Shown piece after piece: positions 36,655-43,917 of a DNA stretch of 64,000 nt; the first letter of the stretch is position 1; each line of letters begins with the position of its first letter. Source of the DNA: Vibrio algicola (GTDB lineage Bacteria; Pseudomonadota; Gammaproteobacteria; Enterobacterales; Vibrionaceae); contig NZ_CP045699.1 in NCBI RefSeq assembly GCF_009601765.2, positions 1,178,001 through 1,242,000 of the forward strand. The letters run 5' to 3'. Position numbers and translations under genes: made by a program. The notes below the pieces were generated by a model. It searched no databases. It saw nothing but the letters and a program-made list of their open reading frames with translations, and was not told the DNA's origin.

Positions 36655-36778
36655 AGTGTTGTTTCCTAATAATAAAGAGACAGACTAAGCGACATTTTGC
36701 TTAACCTGTTTTGAATGGGGTTTATTGCATCGCCAGTATTGAACTGATAAACGACACAATTATTAGCTGTTATAAATG

Positions 36779-37006
36779 TTAACTATTATATATTTTGTCA
36801 AAGTTGGCGGCGTTCCAGCCCGCCATCATGCGATCGCCAATTTTTAATACTGGTACGCCACGCGCGCCCATTGCTTCTAATTCTTTGCGGCCGCGTTGCA
36901 GTTGAGCGTCGCATAAGCGGTATTTGATGCCTTTAGAATCTAAATACATTTTCGCCGCTTTGCAGTGTGGGCATTTTGCACCCACATAAAGTACAACTCT
37001 TTTCAT
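36779..37006 (-). CDS. Glutaredoxin family protein
   Basis: 75 residues, a minimal thioredoxin fold with the redox motif CPHC (Cys ~13) and the cis-proline in RGVPVLKIGDRMMAGW. It resembles NrdH/YruB-type small glutaredoxins. It would reduce disulfides or glutathionylated targets in the cytoplasm. The gene is 34 bases upstream of the DUF1415 gene's end on the same strand, and may be co-transcribed with it. Confidence 0.88.
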   Translation of the reverse strand: MKRVVLYVGAKCPHCKAAKMYLDSKGIKYRLCDAQLQRGRKELEAMGARGVPVLKIGDRMMAGWNAANFDKIYNS

Positions 37007-37040
37007 ACTAATGTTCTTTACCTATTACGTATGTTGTCGT

Positions 37041-37610
37041 TTATTTATCTTTTTTGCTAAACAGATGAGGGAATAATTGCTGTTTTTCTTGTTCGCTTAA
37101 CGATTCCACTCGAGCAATATTGGTGTCTGGGATCGCTTCTGGATTTGGGTAATGTTTTACCGCTTTTGCCATGCTGTCTTCACGGATCAAGTGTAGAACA
37201 GGATAGGGCGCGCGATTGGTTAAATTCTCAGCATCATCTGGGTGTGCGCCTGCAAAGCAATAATCAGGGTGGAAAGTCGCAACTTGAAAAGTGCCTTCCC
37301 ATTGCTCTTGTTTCACTAAGGCATCGATCCAATCTAAGAAGAAATTATAGTCATCGAAATCGCTTAACATATTCGGGATCACAACCAATGTTGTCTCTAA
37401 CTGGCTGACAGGCGTTTGCACTAAGCGAGTGAACTCTTGGAACACATCCTCGAGTAATGCTTCTTCCACTTTTGCATCGGACACAAATATACGGATCTGT
37501 TCATTGCGTTGCGGCTTGGCAGCAAAAGGGCATAGATTTAACCCGATCACGACATCGATCAGCCATTGTTCGACTTGAGATTCAATCTCGGTAAAGTTAA
37601 GCGTTGACAT
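37041..37610 (-). CDS. DUF1415 family protein
   Basis: 189 residues from the ATG at 37610, chosen because GAGG precedes it at good spacing; the frame stays open 17 codons further upstream. The family signature WLIDVVIGLNLCPFAAKP opens the protein, with DYNFFLDW, QVATFHPDYCFAG and NRAPYPVLHLIRE following. The conserved cysteines and histidine (CPF, FHPDYCF) hint at a metal or redox site, but the family is uncharacterised. Confidence 0.88.
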   Translation of the reverse strand: MSTLNFTEIESQVEQWLIDVVIGLNLCPFAAKPQRNEQIRIFVSDAKVEEALLEDVFQEFTRLVQTPVSQLETTLVVIPNMLSDFDDYNFFLDWIDALVKQEQWEGTFQVATFHPDYCFAGAHPDDAENLTNRAPYPVLHLIREDSMAKAVKHYPNPEAIPDTNIARVESLSEQEKQQLFPHLFSKKDK

Positions 37611-37780
37611 GGTGAACCTCAAATAATTAATCGCGGCGCATTTTAACACAGTTCGGGGCAACTGTTGATCTTAATAATCTGAAGTAAACTCAAGCTTTAA
37701 TCTGCACCTTGACAAAAATTACAGGTATAATCGCAGCTAAGAAATTTCCAATTAAGACTTAGAGAGCTATTGAACCCATT

Positions 37781-38317
37781 ATGGCTAAATTAACCCTACA
37801 AGAACAAATGCTTAAAGCCGGTTTGGTGAACAGCAAAAAATTAGCAAAAGCGAAGAAATCATCTAAAAAATCACGCGTACAAGCTCGTGAAGCTCGCGCG
37901 GCGGTTGAAGAGAATAAACAAGCGCAAATCGAGCGCGATAAAGCATTAAGTGCCGAGCAAAAACAAGCGGTGTTATCAAAAGAACTTAAAGCCCAAGTTA
38001 AACAGTTAATTGAAATGAACCGTATCACTATCCGTGATGGCGATATTGGTTATAACTTTACCGACGGCACCACAGTTAAAAAACTGCATGTTGATAAAGA
38101 AACGCAGGACCAATTAACCAAAGGTCGTTTGGCGATAGCGCGTTGTGCATCAATGAGCGAAGAGCCTGAATATGCCATTATTCCAGCCGGTGTAGCGGAT
38201 AAAATTGCATTGCGTGATGAAAATACCATCGTGTTAAATAATGTATTAAGCGTAGAAGAGCAAGATGAAGACGACCCATACGCCGACTTCGTGGTACCTG
38301 ATGATCTGATGTGGTAA
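37781..38317 (+). CDS. DUF2058 family nucleoid/RNA-associated protein (YaiL-like)
   Basis: 178 residues. The N-terminal ~80 residues are a very basic lysine/arginine helix (MLKAGLVNSKKLAKAKKSSKKSR) followed by a DUF2058 domain with YNFTDG and YAIIPAGVADKIALRD, ending in an acidic tail (EDEDDPYADFVVPDDLMW). E. coli YaiL belongs to this family. Nucleic-acid binding is inferred from charge. A terminator follows at 38356. Confidence 0.88.
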   Translation: MAKLTLQEQMLKAGLVNSKKLAKAKKSSKKSRVQAREARAAVEENKQAQIERDKALSAEQKQAVLSKELKAQVKQLIEMNRITIRDGDIGYNFTDGTTVKKLHVDKETQDQLTKGRLAIARCASMSEEPEYAIIPAGVADKIALRDENTIVLNNVLSVEEQDEDDPYADFVVPDDLMW

Positions 38318-38355
38318 ACCAGAACCCTATTTGAACGCTATCGAATAATGCCATT

Positions 38356-38386
38356 AAGCCTCAGTTATTTTAGCTGGGGCTTTTTT
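38356..38386 (+). terminator. Terminator after the DUF2058 gene
   Basis: AAGCCTCAG and CTGGGGCTT form an imperfect stem, followed by TTTTTT. Confidence 0.8.
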
Positions 38387-38643
38387 ACATCCCACGTTTT
38401 TAATTACTGATTTCATGAACAAAAGCGAGCTCACGGATAACTCGTCCCTCGTTTCCGAGATGACCTATTTGGGTGGTAAATCCCCGTCATTCCATGCATG
38501 AGCCTAAGCGAATAGACAGGGAATCTCGCTTTCAATTCTAACTTAAACTGTCAATGCTATAGCCAGAAGCTCGTCATCCTGAATAGTGAGGATCTCACAC
38601 GGCCTGTTGAGACTCGAATTGTTGCGATAAATACCACCGAAAC

Positions 38644-38810
38644 AACCCGCCCCAACCCTCCCTTGGCTGAAGATTCAGGTGCTTAACTGCAATGTATTTG
38701 GTAAAGGAAGGGGGCAGTTGGGTTGTCGAGGTTATTTCAGCGATCACCAAACAAACTCTTCCCCTTGATTGATATGGTTAATTGGCAATGATAATCAATA
38801 GAAGGGGAAG
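38644..38810. repeat. Two adjacent palindromic repeat units
   Basis: Unit one pairs a CCCCAACCCTCCCTT arm near 38650 with a GGAAGGGGGCAGTTGGG arm ending near 38722. Unit two pairs CTTCCCCTT (38758) with AAGGGGAAG (ending 38810). Such CCAACCC/GGGTTGG palindromes are common between genes in vibrios; here I see only this cluster. Confidence 0.6.
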
Positions 38811-38915
38811 TTGGATGGGGTTGCTACTGAAACCTCGTTCTAATGCGTGGGACGGGTTGTTATGGCTTATTTGAATCTTGATTTCGTGGAGAGTCCACCG
38901 CACAGTATTCCAGTC

Positions 38916-38943
38916 TTGCTCTGTATATTTATACAGTTATAAT
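38916..38943 (+). promoter_or_regulatory. Orphan promoter with a near-perfect LexA box
   Basis: CTGTATATTTATACAG (38921-38936) differs from the E. coli LexA consensus at one central base. It fills the spacer between a -35-like TTGCTC (38916) and a perfect -10, TATAAT (38938-38943), so LexA would block this plus-strand promoter directly. Transcription would start near 38950. The nearest gene is the first integron cassette ~310 bases on; only a 14-codon frame (ATG 38989) lies closer. Confidence 0.7.
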
Positions 38944-39237
38944 TCAATTTTGTGAGTATTAAGCGGTTTTGTGTGAAAGCGAGAACTTATGCTTAGATGT
39001 GTCTTATTAGGCTCAACTTTAAGCAATTGTTAATTAACAACAATATATAAACATTAAAAGTTCATCCCTGTCACAACTGGCTCGTTAAACCCAGTTCTCG
39101 CTTTCTCCATCGCATAAAATCGGCTAAATGCTTTTAAAAAACCATTATTAGAGTATCTTATGGCAAGAAATGAATTGATTAGCAGCGATCGTGTGTAAAA
39201 TCCATTCGGGTTTATCCGAGTTTCTTGCTAATACACT

Positions 39238-39242
39238 GTTAG
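39238..39242 (+). other. Probable left junction of the cassette array (attI- or attC-like core)
   Basis: GTTAG follows AATACACT directly ahead of the first cassette. Integrase cuts between G and TT; the other cassettes here begin at GTTAT. No attC hairpin precedes it, so this may be an attI remnant or a secondary insertion site. Confidence 0.4.
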
Positions 39243-39326
39243 TTTTTTAGGAGTGCTGTCATCGCTAGAATTTCAGAAAAAAATGATAGATTTCGCACGA
39301 AAGAAGAAATTTGTCACGATTTAAAA

Positions 39327-39731
39327 ATGATATTAGATATGGATTTAAGCTACGGAACTCAGTTTTGTGTTGCATCTGAAATTTTGTGGGTTTGGTCTGA
39401 ATTTTATGGCAAGCATAAAGGCTGTAAGTATTGGTCTGAAGAAGCTCTAAGAATCTGGCCAACGCAGGAACCATCAGTTAAAGGGTTGGTACATGAACAT
39501 CTTATTCCTAGGAAAGTACTTATTCATAAATTATTTAACGAAGTCGAGTGTGACCAGTATAAAATATATGAATTCTTAGAAAAGTTTTGTATCGGTGTTG
39601 TAGTTACGAAAACCGAAGATCAAGCACTTAATGATGCAGGTTTAAACTCAAAAATGCCGGATGATTGGGATAACCAAGATCCTTGGGCAAGATATACTGA
39701 AATTGGCTTGAGTGTTGTAGAAAAAAACTAA
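39327..39731 (+). CDS. Integron cassette 1: hypothetical protein
   Basis: 134 residues from ATG 39327, family not recognised. The protein is soluble and aromatic-rich, with conserved-looking VHEHLIPRKVL and a C-terminal WDNQDPWARYTEIGL. The frame is open upstream as IARISEKNDRFRTKEEICHDLK, which looks coding, and an AGGAG site (39249-39253) stands seven bases before an ATC codon at 39261. The true start may be that ATC (a rare start, or a mutated ATG), adding 22 residues. The gene ends within the attC site, as cassette genes do. Confidence 0.7.
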   Translation: MILDMDLSYGTQFCVASEILWVWSEFYGKHKGCKYWSEEALRIWPTQEPSVKGLVHEHLIPRKVLIHKLFNEVECDQYKIYEFLEKFCIGVVVTKTEDQALNDAGLNSKMPDDWDNQDPWARYTEIGLSVVEKN

Positions 39732-39824
39732 CAAGTTGCTCAAGCAGGACAAAATACAGTTGGTTTTTTGCTCGTGCCTCGCTTATTTTAACCAACTATA
39801 TTTTGCCTCTTAGCAAGGCGTTAT
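39729..39824 (+). repeat. attC site 1
   Basis: About 96 bases. The left arm TAACAAGTTGCTCAAGCAGGA and the right arm CCTCTTAGCAAGGCGTTAT are imperfect complements (TTGCT/AGCAA, with the GTTAT core at 39820-39824), and an inner pair CAGTTGG/CCAACT adds to the stem. This is the architecture of Vibrio attC recombination sites. Confidence 0.88.
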
Positions 39825-39841
39825 ATTTTCAGGGAGGTTTG

Positions 39842-40231
39842 GTGGATATTCAAAATCAGGGCATCATATTAAATGTTTTTAACTTTGATAAATGTGTTTC
39901 ATTTTATAAAACAGTTTTTAATTTACCTGAGATGTTTACAAAGATTGATGGTGACTTTAAATTAACGTGTCTAGAATTTGGCAGTTCCTATCTAATGTTA
40001 GAAACAGGCGGCGTAGCTAGCGAATCAGAAAAGGATATATCCCAAAACCCCACAATACTAAGATTTAATGTTGCTAGCATTCAAAAAGCACTAGAGCATA
40101 TTTGCAAATTTGATAGTAATGCGAAAATCATTGAAAATGATTGGGGATCAATTATTAGAGTTATAGACCCTGATGGTAACCCAATTAGTATTAGGGATAA
40201 TTCAGGTTTTCAGCGTCAAATGAAAATATAA
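39842..40231 (+). CDS. Integron cassette 2: VOC-family (glyoxalase-like) protein
   Basis: 129 residues from GTG 39842, which follows a strong AGGGAGG site; an in-frame ATG at 39803 would lie inside the attC site and is unlikely. It has one glyoxalase/bleomycin-resistance fold: ILNVFNFDKCVSFYKTVFNLPE, LEFGSSYLMLETGG, and RVIDPDGNPISIRDN, with acidic residues at the metal position. It may bind or modify a small toxic compound. Function is not predictable from the fold. Confidence 0.85.
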   Translation: MDIQNQGIILNVFNFDKCVSFYKTVFNLPEMFTKIDGDFKLTCLEFGSSYLMLETGGVASESEKDISQNPTILRFNVASIQKALEHICKFDSNAKIIENDWGSIIRVIDPDGNPISIRDNSGFQRQMKI

Positions 40232-40326
40232 CAAGAAAATCAACAAGGATACGTAACAGTTGGCTACGTTTCGCTTCGCTACACAATTTTAGCCAACTAT
40301 TACTTAGCCTGTTATTTAGGCGTTAT
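40229..40326 (+). repeat. attC site 2
   Basis: About 98 bases. It begins TAACAAGAAAATCAACAAGGA and ends TTAGGCGTTAT (core 40322-40326). The inner arms CAGTTGGCTA/TAGCCAACT are nearly perfect complements. The outer arms pair less well than in sites 1 and 3. Confidence 0.82.
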
Positions 40327-40343
40327 ATGCAATGGAGTGTTCA

Positions 40344-40637
40344 ATGTTTATCGTATCCCTAACATACAAATCGGAATTATCAGAAGTTGATAAACTCATA
40401 AGTGAGCATGTCACTTTCCTAGAAAAATATTATGCTTTAGGTAAATTCATCGCCTCAGGTCGTAAAGTTCCTCGTACTGGCGGAATCATCTTAGTAAATG
40501 CATCAAATAAAGACGAAGTGGAAACAATCGTAAAAGAAGATCCATTTCACATCGCAGATTTGGCAAACTACGAAATTACAGAGTTTGTTCCGACTATGGC
40601 GGCAAAAGAGTTCGAAGCAATCAAAAATTGCATATAA
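40344..40637 (+). CDS. Integron cassette 3: YciI-like protein
   Basis: 97 residues from ATG 40344, preceded by GGAG at good spacing. It is one YciI domain: MFIVSLTYKSELSEVDKLISEHVTFLEKYY, then FIASGRKVPRTGGIILV and EDPFHIADLANYEITEF, including the conserved His of the first helix and the DPF motif. YciI-like proteins are small dimeric enzymes or ligand-binding proteins of mostly unknown role. The stop codon overlaps the next attC site. Confidence 0.88.
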   Translation: MFIVSLTYKSELSEVDKLISEHVTFLEKYYALGKFIASGRKVPRTGGIILVNASNKDEVETIVKEDPFHIADLANYEITEFVPTMAAKEFEAIKNCI

Positions 40638-40730
40638 CAAGTTGCTCAAGCAGGACTCGTAACAGTTGGCTCGGTTCCGCTTCGCTCCACATTTTAGCCA
40701 ACAATTACTCGCCTCTTAGCAAGGCGTTAT
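40635..40730 (+). repeat. attC site 3
   Basis: About 96 bases, nearly the same ends as site 1 (TAACAAGTTGCTCAAGCAGGA and CTCTTAGCAAGGCGTTAT, core 40726-40730), with an inner CAGTTGGCT/AGCCAAC pair. Confidence 0.88.
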
Positions 40731-40746
40731 GTTTAAAGGAGGCTTT

Positions 40747-41064
40747 ATGATTTATTCGACTACCGAATCAATTCCGGGTAAAGAGATTCAAGAAATAGTG
40801 GGTATTGTTACTGGTAATGTTGTTCAAGCAAAACATATTGGCCGTGATATTATGGCTAGTTTGAAGAGTATTGTTGGTGGTGAAATTCGTGGTTATACCG
40901 AAATGCTCACCGATGCACGTGATATAGCCGTTTCACGTTTAGTTGAAAATGCTCGTGAAAAAGGAGCAGATGCCGTTGTTGGTGTTCGATTTACTACAAG
41001 TACAATTATGGATGGTTCATCCGAAATTATGGTATTTGGTACAGCGGTTAAATTAAAAACATAA
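40747..41064 (+). CDS. Integron cassette 4: YbjQ/UPF0145 family protein
   Basis: 105 residues from ATG 40747, directly after a strong AAAGGAGG site. The UPF0145 signature is clear: IVGIVTGNVVQAKHIGRDIMASLKSIVGGEIRGYTEML, then A-x3-GADAVVGVRFTTSTI and a closing GTAVKLK. The fold is a small pentamer-forming domain sometimes called heavy-metal-binding; its cellular role is not established. It is the last cassette: the attC site that should follow is broken by an insertion element. Confidence 0.9.
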   Translation: MIYSTTESIPGKEIQEIVGIVTGNVVQAKHIGRDIMASLKSIVGGEIRGYTEMLTDARDIAVSRLVENAREKGADAVVGVRFTTSTIMDGSSEIMVFGTAVKLKT

Positions 41065-41105
41065 CAAATAAGGATAGGTGTCGCGCAGCCGACACCTTAT
41101 CTGGG
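41062..41105 (+). repeat. Partial attC site cut by an insertion element
   Basis: The cassette 4 stop codon opens a TAACAAATAAGGATA left arm, as at the other sites, followed by a hairpin (GGTGTCG/CGACACC). The expected right arm ending in GTTAT is missing because the IS3-family remnant begins at 41106. Confidence 0.55.
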
Positions 41106-41169
41106 TATTCTGGTCTAATCGATCTGGACACCTTGATTGTGGATAATACGATAATCAATCGAGGTGAAT

Positions 41170-41457
41170 ATGAATACAAAACGTCAATATCGAACTTATA
41201 CGAAAGAATTTAAAGAAGAGGCAATCGGCCTTATTACCGAACAAGGGTATTCTGTCGCCCAAGCTGCTGATGCGTTGGGAGTATCACAAAACCTGCTTTA
41301 CACTTGGAAGCAGAAGGCTGACGAACTCAATAATTCATCTGTCAACGCAGATGAAAAAACGGAATTAATGGCTCTGAGAAAGGAAGTAAAGCAGCTTAGA
41401 ATGGAGAAAGAGATCCTAAAAAAAGCCAGCGCCTTCTTTGCGAAAGAAATGAAGTAA
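41170..41457 (+). CDS. IS3-family transposase OrfA
   Basis: 95 residues from ATG 41170, which has GAGGTG upstream. An HTH_Tnp_1 domain (YTKEFKEEAIGLITEQGYSVAQAADALGVSQNLLYTW) recognises the element ends and is followed by a leucine-zipper-like coiled coil (LMALRKEVKQLRMEKEILKKASAFFA), as is standard. In intact relatives a -1 frameshift near the end fuses it to OrfB. Confidence 0.92.
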   Translation: MNTKRQYRTYTKEFKEEAIGLITEQGYSVAQAADALGVSQNLLYTWKQKADELNNSSVNADEKTELMALRKEVKQLRMEKEILKKASAFFAKEMK

Positions 41458-41838
41458 AGTTTCAATTTATTCGAGAGCATCGCTCTCGATTTCCAATAAA
41501 AATGCTTTGTAACGCACTAAAAGTAAGCCGCAGTGCATTTTATGATTGGTTAGCAAGACCTGCTCAGATCATTACTGAGCAAGAGCTTAATTAATGGCAT
41601 CACATCATCAATGAGCAGCGTTGGAGCTTGTTTAGACAATGCAGTCGTCGAACGGTTCTTCGGTAGCTTGAAAAATGAATGGCTACTCAATGTGGTTTAT
41701 TTAACGCGTGATGCAATAAAAGAAGATGTTGAAGAATATATCCGGTATTACAACCATGAAAGGTTGCATACTACGCTTGGTGATTTAACGCCAATCGACT
41801 ATGAAAAATTACAAAGTCAGGTGTCCTATTGGGCTTGA
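41457..41838 (+). pseudogene. IS3-family transposase OrfB, central part deleted
   Basis: The first ~45 codons of orfB (41457-41594, FQFIREHRSRFPIKMLCNAL...) run into a stop just where the frame shifts to the last ~80 codons (41596-41838, VGACLDNAVVERFFGSLKNEW ... YYNHERLH). Roughly 160 codons between, holding the first two acids of the DDE catalytic triad, are gone. Only the final Glu region remains. Confidence 0.88.
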
Positions 41839-41846
41839 CCAGAATA

Positions 41847-41960
41847 GTTTTAATTGGCGCGAGTAAGAAGCAACAAATTACAGATGCAGTTCAAATGCTT
41901 GATAACCAAGATTTCAGTGCACAAGAATTAGCCGCGATAGAGGTGATATTACGCGGATAG
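41847..41960 (+). pseudogene. C-terminal remnant of an aldo/keto reductase
   Basis: Directly after the insertion element an open frame of 37 codons without a start reads VLIGASKKQQITDAVQMLDN and QDFSAQELAAIEVILRG. This matches the end of YghZ/Tas-type aldo/keto reductases (the LIGAS cofactor motif and the F-S-x-E-EL helix). The rest of the gene is absent, so a deletion linked to the element probably removed it together with the end of the cassette array. Confidence 0.78.
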
Positions 41961-42011
41961 CTGTTATGATTGAACATGAATTGTTGCCATTGATAAAAGG
42001 AAATTATAACA

Positions 42012-42623
42012 ATGAAATTATACGAATTTGCGCCAAATCCAAGCTCTCGCCGGGTGACTATATTTTTAAAAGAGCTTGGGATTGAGCTTGAAACGGTTCA
42101 ACTGGATGTTCGAGCTGGCGAAAACTTAACCGAAGAGTATTTAGCCAAAAGCATTAATGGCAAAGTGCCAATGCTAGAGCTGAATGATGGCACTTGCATT
42201 AGTGAAACGGTGGCAATTTGTCGTTATATTGCACAACAAAAGCAAAACTTCAGCTTGTTTGGTGAAACGCCGGTGGAAGCCGGTTTAGTGGAAATGTGGC
42301 AGCGCATTGTTGAACTTGATGGTTTATACGCAGGCTTCCAAGCATTTAGAAACTTGTCGGGTGTCTATAGTGACCGTGAGCGCTGTGTTAAAGAATGGGG
42401 GGTGGAGTCAAAACGTCGGGTTGAAGAGTTTTTACCTAAGCTTGATAAGCAACTCGCAACACATCCATTTATTGCGGGGAAAAAACTCAGCATTGCCGAC
42501 ATTACCGGATTCTTATTTGTCGGTATTATTTGTCTTAAAGCGTTAGAAATCGACGCTCTAAGCGATTATCCCAATATAACCCGTTGGTTTGAGATGTTAT
42601 CGCAACGTCCGGCTTTTCAGTAA
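42012..42623 (+). CDS. Glutathione S-transferase
   Basis: 203 residues: an N-terminal thioredoxin-like domain (KLYEFAPNPSSRRVTIFLKELGI, NGKVPMLELNDG, then ISETVAICRYIA with the Glu-Ser glutathione motif) and an all-helical C-terminal domain with the N-capping segment ADITGFLF. The Ser in PSSRR is the likely catalytic residue. It should conjugate or reduce electrophiles with glutathione. It is alone, after the reductase remnant. Confidence 0.9.
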   Translation: MKLYEFAPNPSSRRVTIFLKELGIELETVQLDVRAGENLTEEYLAKSINGKVPMLELNDGTCISETVAICRYIAQQKQNFSLFGETPVEAGLVEMWQRIVELDGLYAGFQAFRNLSGVYSDRERCVKEWGVESKRRVEEFLPKLDKQLATHPFIAGKKLSIADITGFLFVGIICLKALEIDALSDYPNITRWFEMLSQRPAFQ

Positions 42624-42679
42624 TGCTCATCATGACAAAACCGTGCTGATTTAATATGCTGGTTTCTGCAACATAAATT

Positions 42680-42721
42680 AAAGCTCACCGGTTTTAAGCG
42701 AATAGCAAGGTGAGTTTTTTT
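42680..42721 (+). terminator. Terminator after the GST gene
   Basis: CTCACC and GGTGAG close an 18-20 base loop, followed by TTTTTTT. Confidence 0.7.
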
Positions 42722-42828
42722 GTGCTTATAAAAACTGACCAAGTGTATATATTCACTAACAAAACCTTGCGTGATGGGTAAAGCTCTGCATTAATAGAGA
42801 CAGAAGGATTTACAGTGAGAGAAACAAA

Positions 42829-43773
42829 ATGACAGAGACTTTTCTGATCGATCAATGGACGTTTAACAACAAAAAACCTCAACAAGTAAAAGATCAAAAT
42901 GAACAACAATTAACCGTCGAATCTGGTAATTGGTATCACTGCCAACGTGAATCTTCCGGCTTGCGAAAATGGCTGCAATTCAATCAGATTGAGCAAGGTA
43001 TTATCGATAGCTTATTGACTGATGATACACGCCCTCGTTTTGAACAATATGAAGATGGCTCATTTTTGCTCATCTTACGAGGGGTGAACCTGAACCAAGG
43101 CGCGAAACCCGATGATATGCTCAGTATTCGACTGTTTTGGAAAAATAATTGCTTAATCTCCACCAGAAAGGTCTCTTCCAAAACCATTAGCAGTATCCGC
43201 AATGCTTTACTTAAAGGCAATGGTCCTAAATCGTTGCCGCATTTATTAATGGCGATCATTAGTGGTTTAAACCAGAATATTGAAAAGTTTTTAAACCAAA
43301 CCGAAGAGCGATTGTTTGAATTAGATGAAGTGGAACATGATGACAACGAACTGCATTTGATTCATAAGCGGATCCTAAAATTACGCCGCTTTCTAAAACC
43401 ACAACGTTATGCATTAAATGATCTGGTTGAAGCCAATATTAACGAGATTAGCTCGGTTGAAACTCATAGTTGGAACGTGCTGGATACCACTACGCGCTTA
43501 ACCGAATCGATGGAATTTTACTTGGAGCAGATCCAAGTAATGAAATCGGAAATTGAACAAGAGCAAGCAGAAAAAATGAACCGAAATACCTATTTATTTA
43601 CCATAGTGGCGGCGATATTCCTGCCATTAGGTTTCTTAACCGGTTTGCTCGGGATCAACATTGGCGGCATGCCTGGGGTCGAAAACCCAATCGCGTTCGC
43701 TATTTTTTGTGCCGCGCTGGTTGTTACCTTGATAGGGGAATTATTGTTGCTTAAGTGGTTGAGATTCTTTTAA
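42829..43773 (+). CDS. zntB: Zinc transporter ZntB (CorA family)
   Basis: 314 residues. A long cytoplasmic alpha/beta and helical domain precedes two C-terminal membrane helices; the CorA-superfamily pore motif reads GINIGGMPGVENP (GxN at ~280), the form found in ZntB, where CorA has GMN-x-MPEL. ZntB exports or imports zinc and cadmium by proton coupling. It is a single gene with its own terminator. Confidence 0.9.
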   Translation: MTETFLIDQWTFNNKKPQQVKDQNEQQLTVESGNWYHCQRESSGLRKWLQFNQIEQGIIDSLLTDDTRPRFEQYEDGSFLLILRGVNLNQGAKPDDMLSIRLFWKNNCLISTRKVSSKTISSIRNALLKGNGPKSLPHLLMAIISGLNQNIEKFLNQTEERLFELDEVEHDDNELHLIHKRILKLRRFLKPQRYALNDLVEANINEISSVETHSWNVLDTTTRLTESMEFYLEQIQVMKSEIEQEQAEKMNRNTYLFTIVAAIFLPLGFLTGLLGINIGGMPGVENPIAFAIFCAALVVTLIGELLLLKWLRFF

Positions 43774-43840
43774 TTAACCAATAATTACAGTGTCACCTTT
43801 TTATGTGGCGTCAAAGTAACACAGCAATCTTACAATGCAA

Positions 43841-43870
43841 AAACAAGCCTGACTTTGGCTTGTTTTTTTT
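43841..43870 (+). terminator. Terminator after zntB
   Basis: AAACAAGCC and GGCTTGTTT form a stem around TGACTTT-like loop bases, followed by a run of T's. Confidence 0.88.
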
Positions 43871-43917
43871 TATGTTTGGGTTAAGTTAACGCTACATTTT
43901 TTGTGTAGATAATTATC

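Larger units (their letters stand above)
38318..39260. other. Long gene-free region before the cassette array
   Basis: More than 900 bases without a credible gene. It contains a terminator (38356-38386), two palindromic repeat units (38644-38810), an orphan LexA-box promoter (38916-38943), a perfect 13-bp inverted repeat (38975-38987 with 39093-39105) and, at the right end, a GTTAG junction (39238-39242) where the first integron cassette begins. I looked for a remnant integrase gene on the minus strand and saw none. Confidence 0.6.
41106..41846 (+). mobile_element. IS3-family element, internally deleted
   Basis: The ends, TATTCTGGTCTAATCGATCT at the left and the complement of a TATTCTGGTCAAGCCCAATA right end, share TATTCTGGTC and a GGACACCT block, giving imperfect ~28-bp terminal repeats. 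At 741 bp it is about 500 bp short of a normal IS3-group element. orfA is whole, but orfB has lost its centre, so it cannot move by itself. No matching direct repeats flank it (GGG left, GTT right), consistent with a deletion next to one end. Confidence 0.88.

Noticed and set aside
38400..38920. Remnant of an integron integrase gene next to the cassettes
   Set aside because: No stretch on either strand reads like a tyrosine recombinase; the region is palindromic repeats and AT-rich spacer.
39803..39841. Extended N terminus for the VOC-family cassette gene
   Set aside because: These codons lie in the attC right arm, and the GTG at 39842 has a strong ribosome site.
39720..40730. CRISPR-like repeats, because similar ~96-base blocks recur at intervals
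   Set aside because: Spacing is gene-sized and the blocks have the two-arm imperfect symmetry and GTTAT core of attC sites; no cas genes are present.
41164..41169. GTG start six bases upstream for IS OrfA
   Set aside because: GAGGTG, which includes this GTG, is better placed as the ribosome site of the ATG at 41170.
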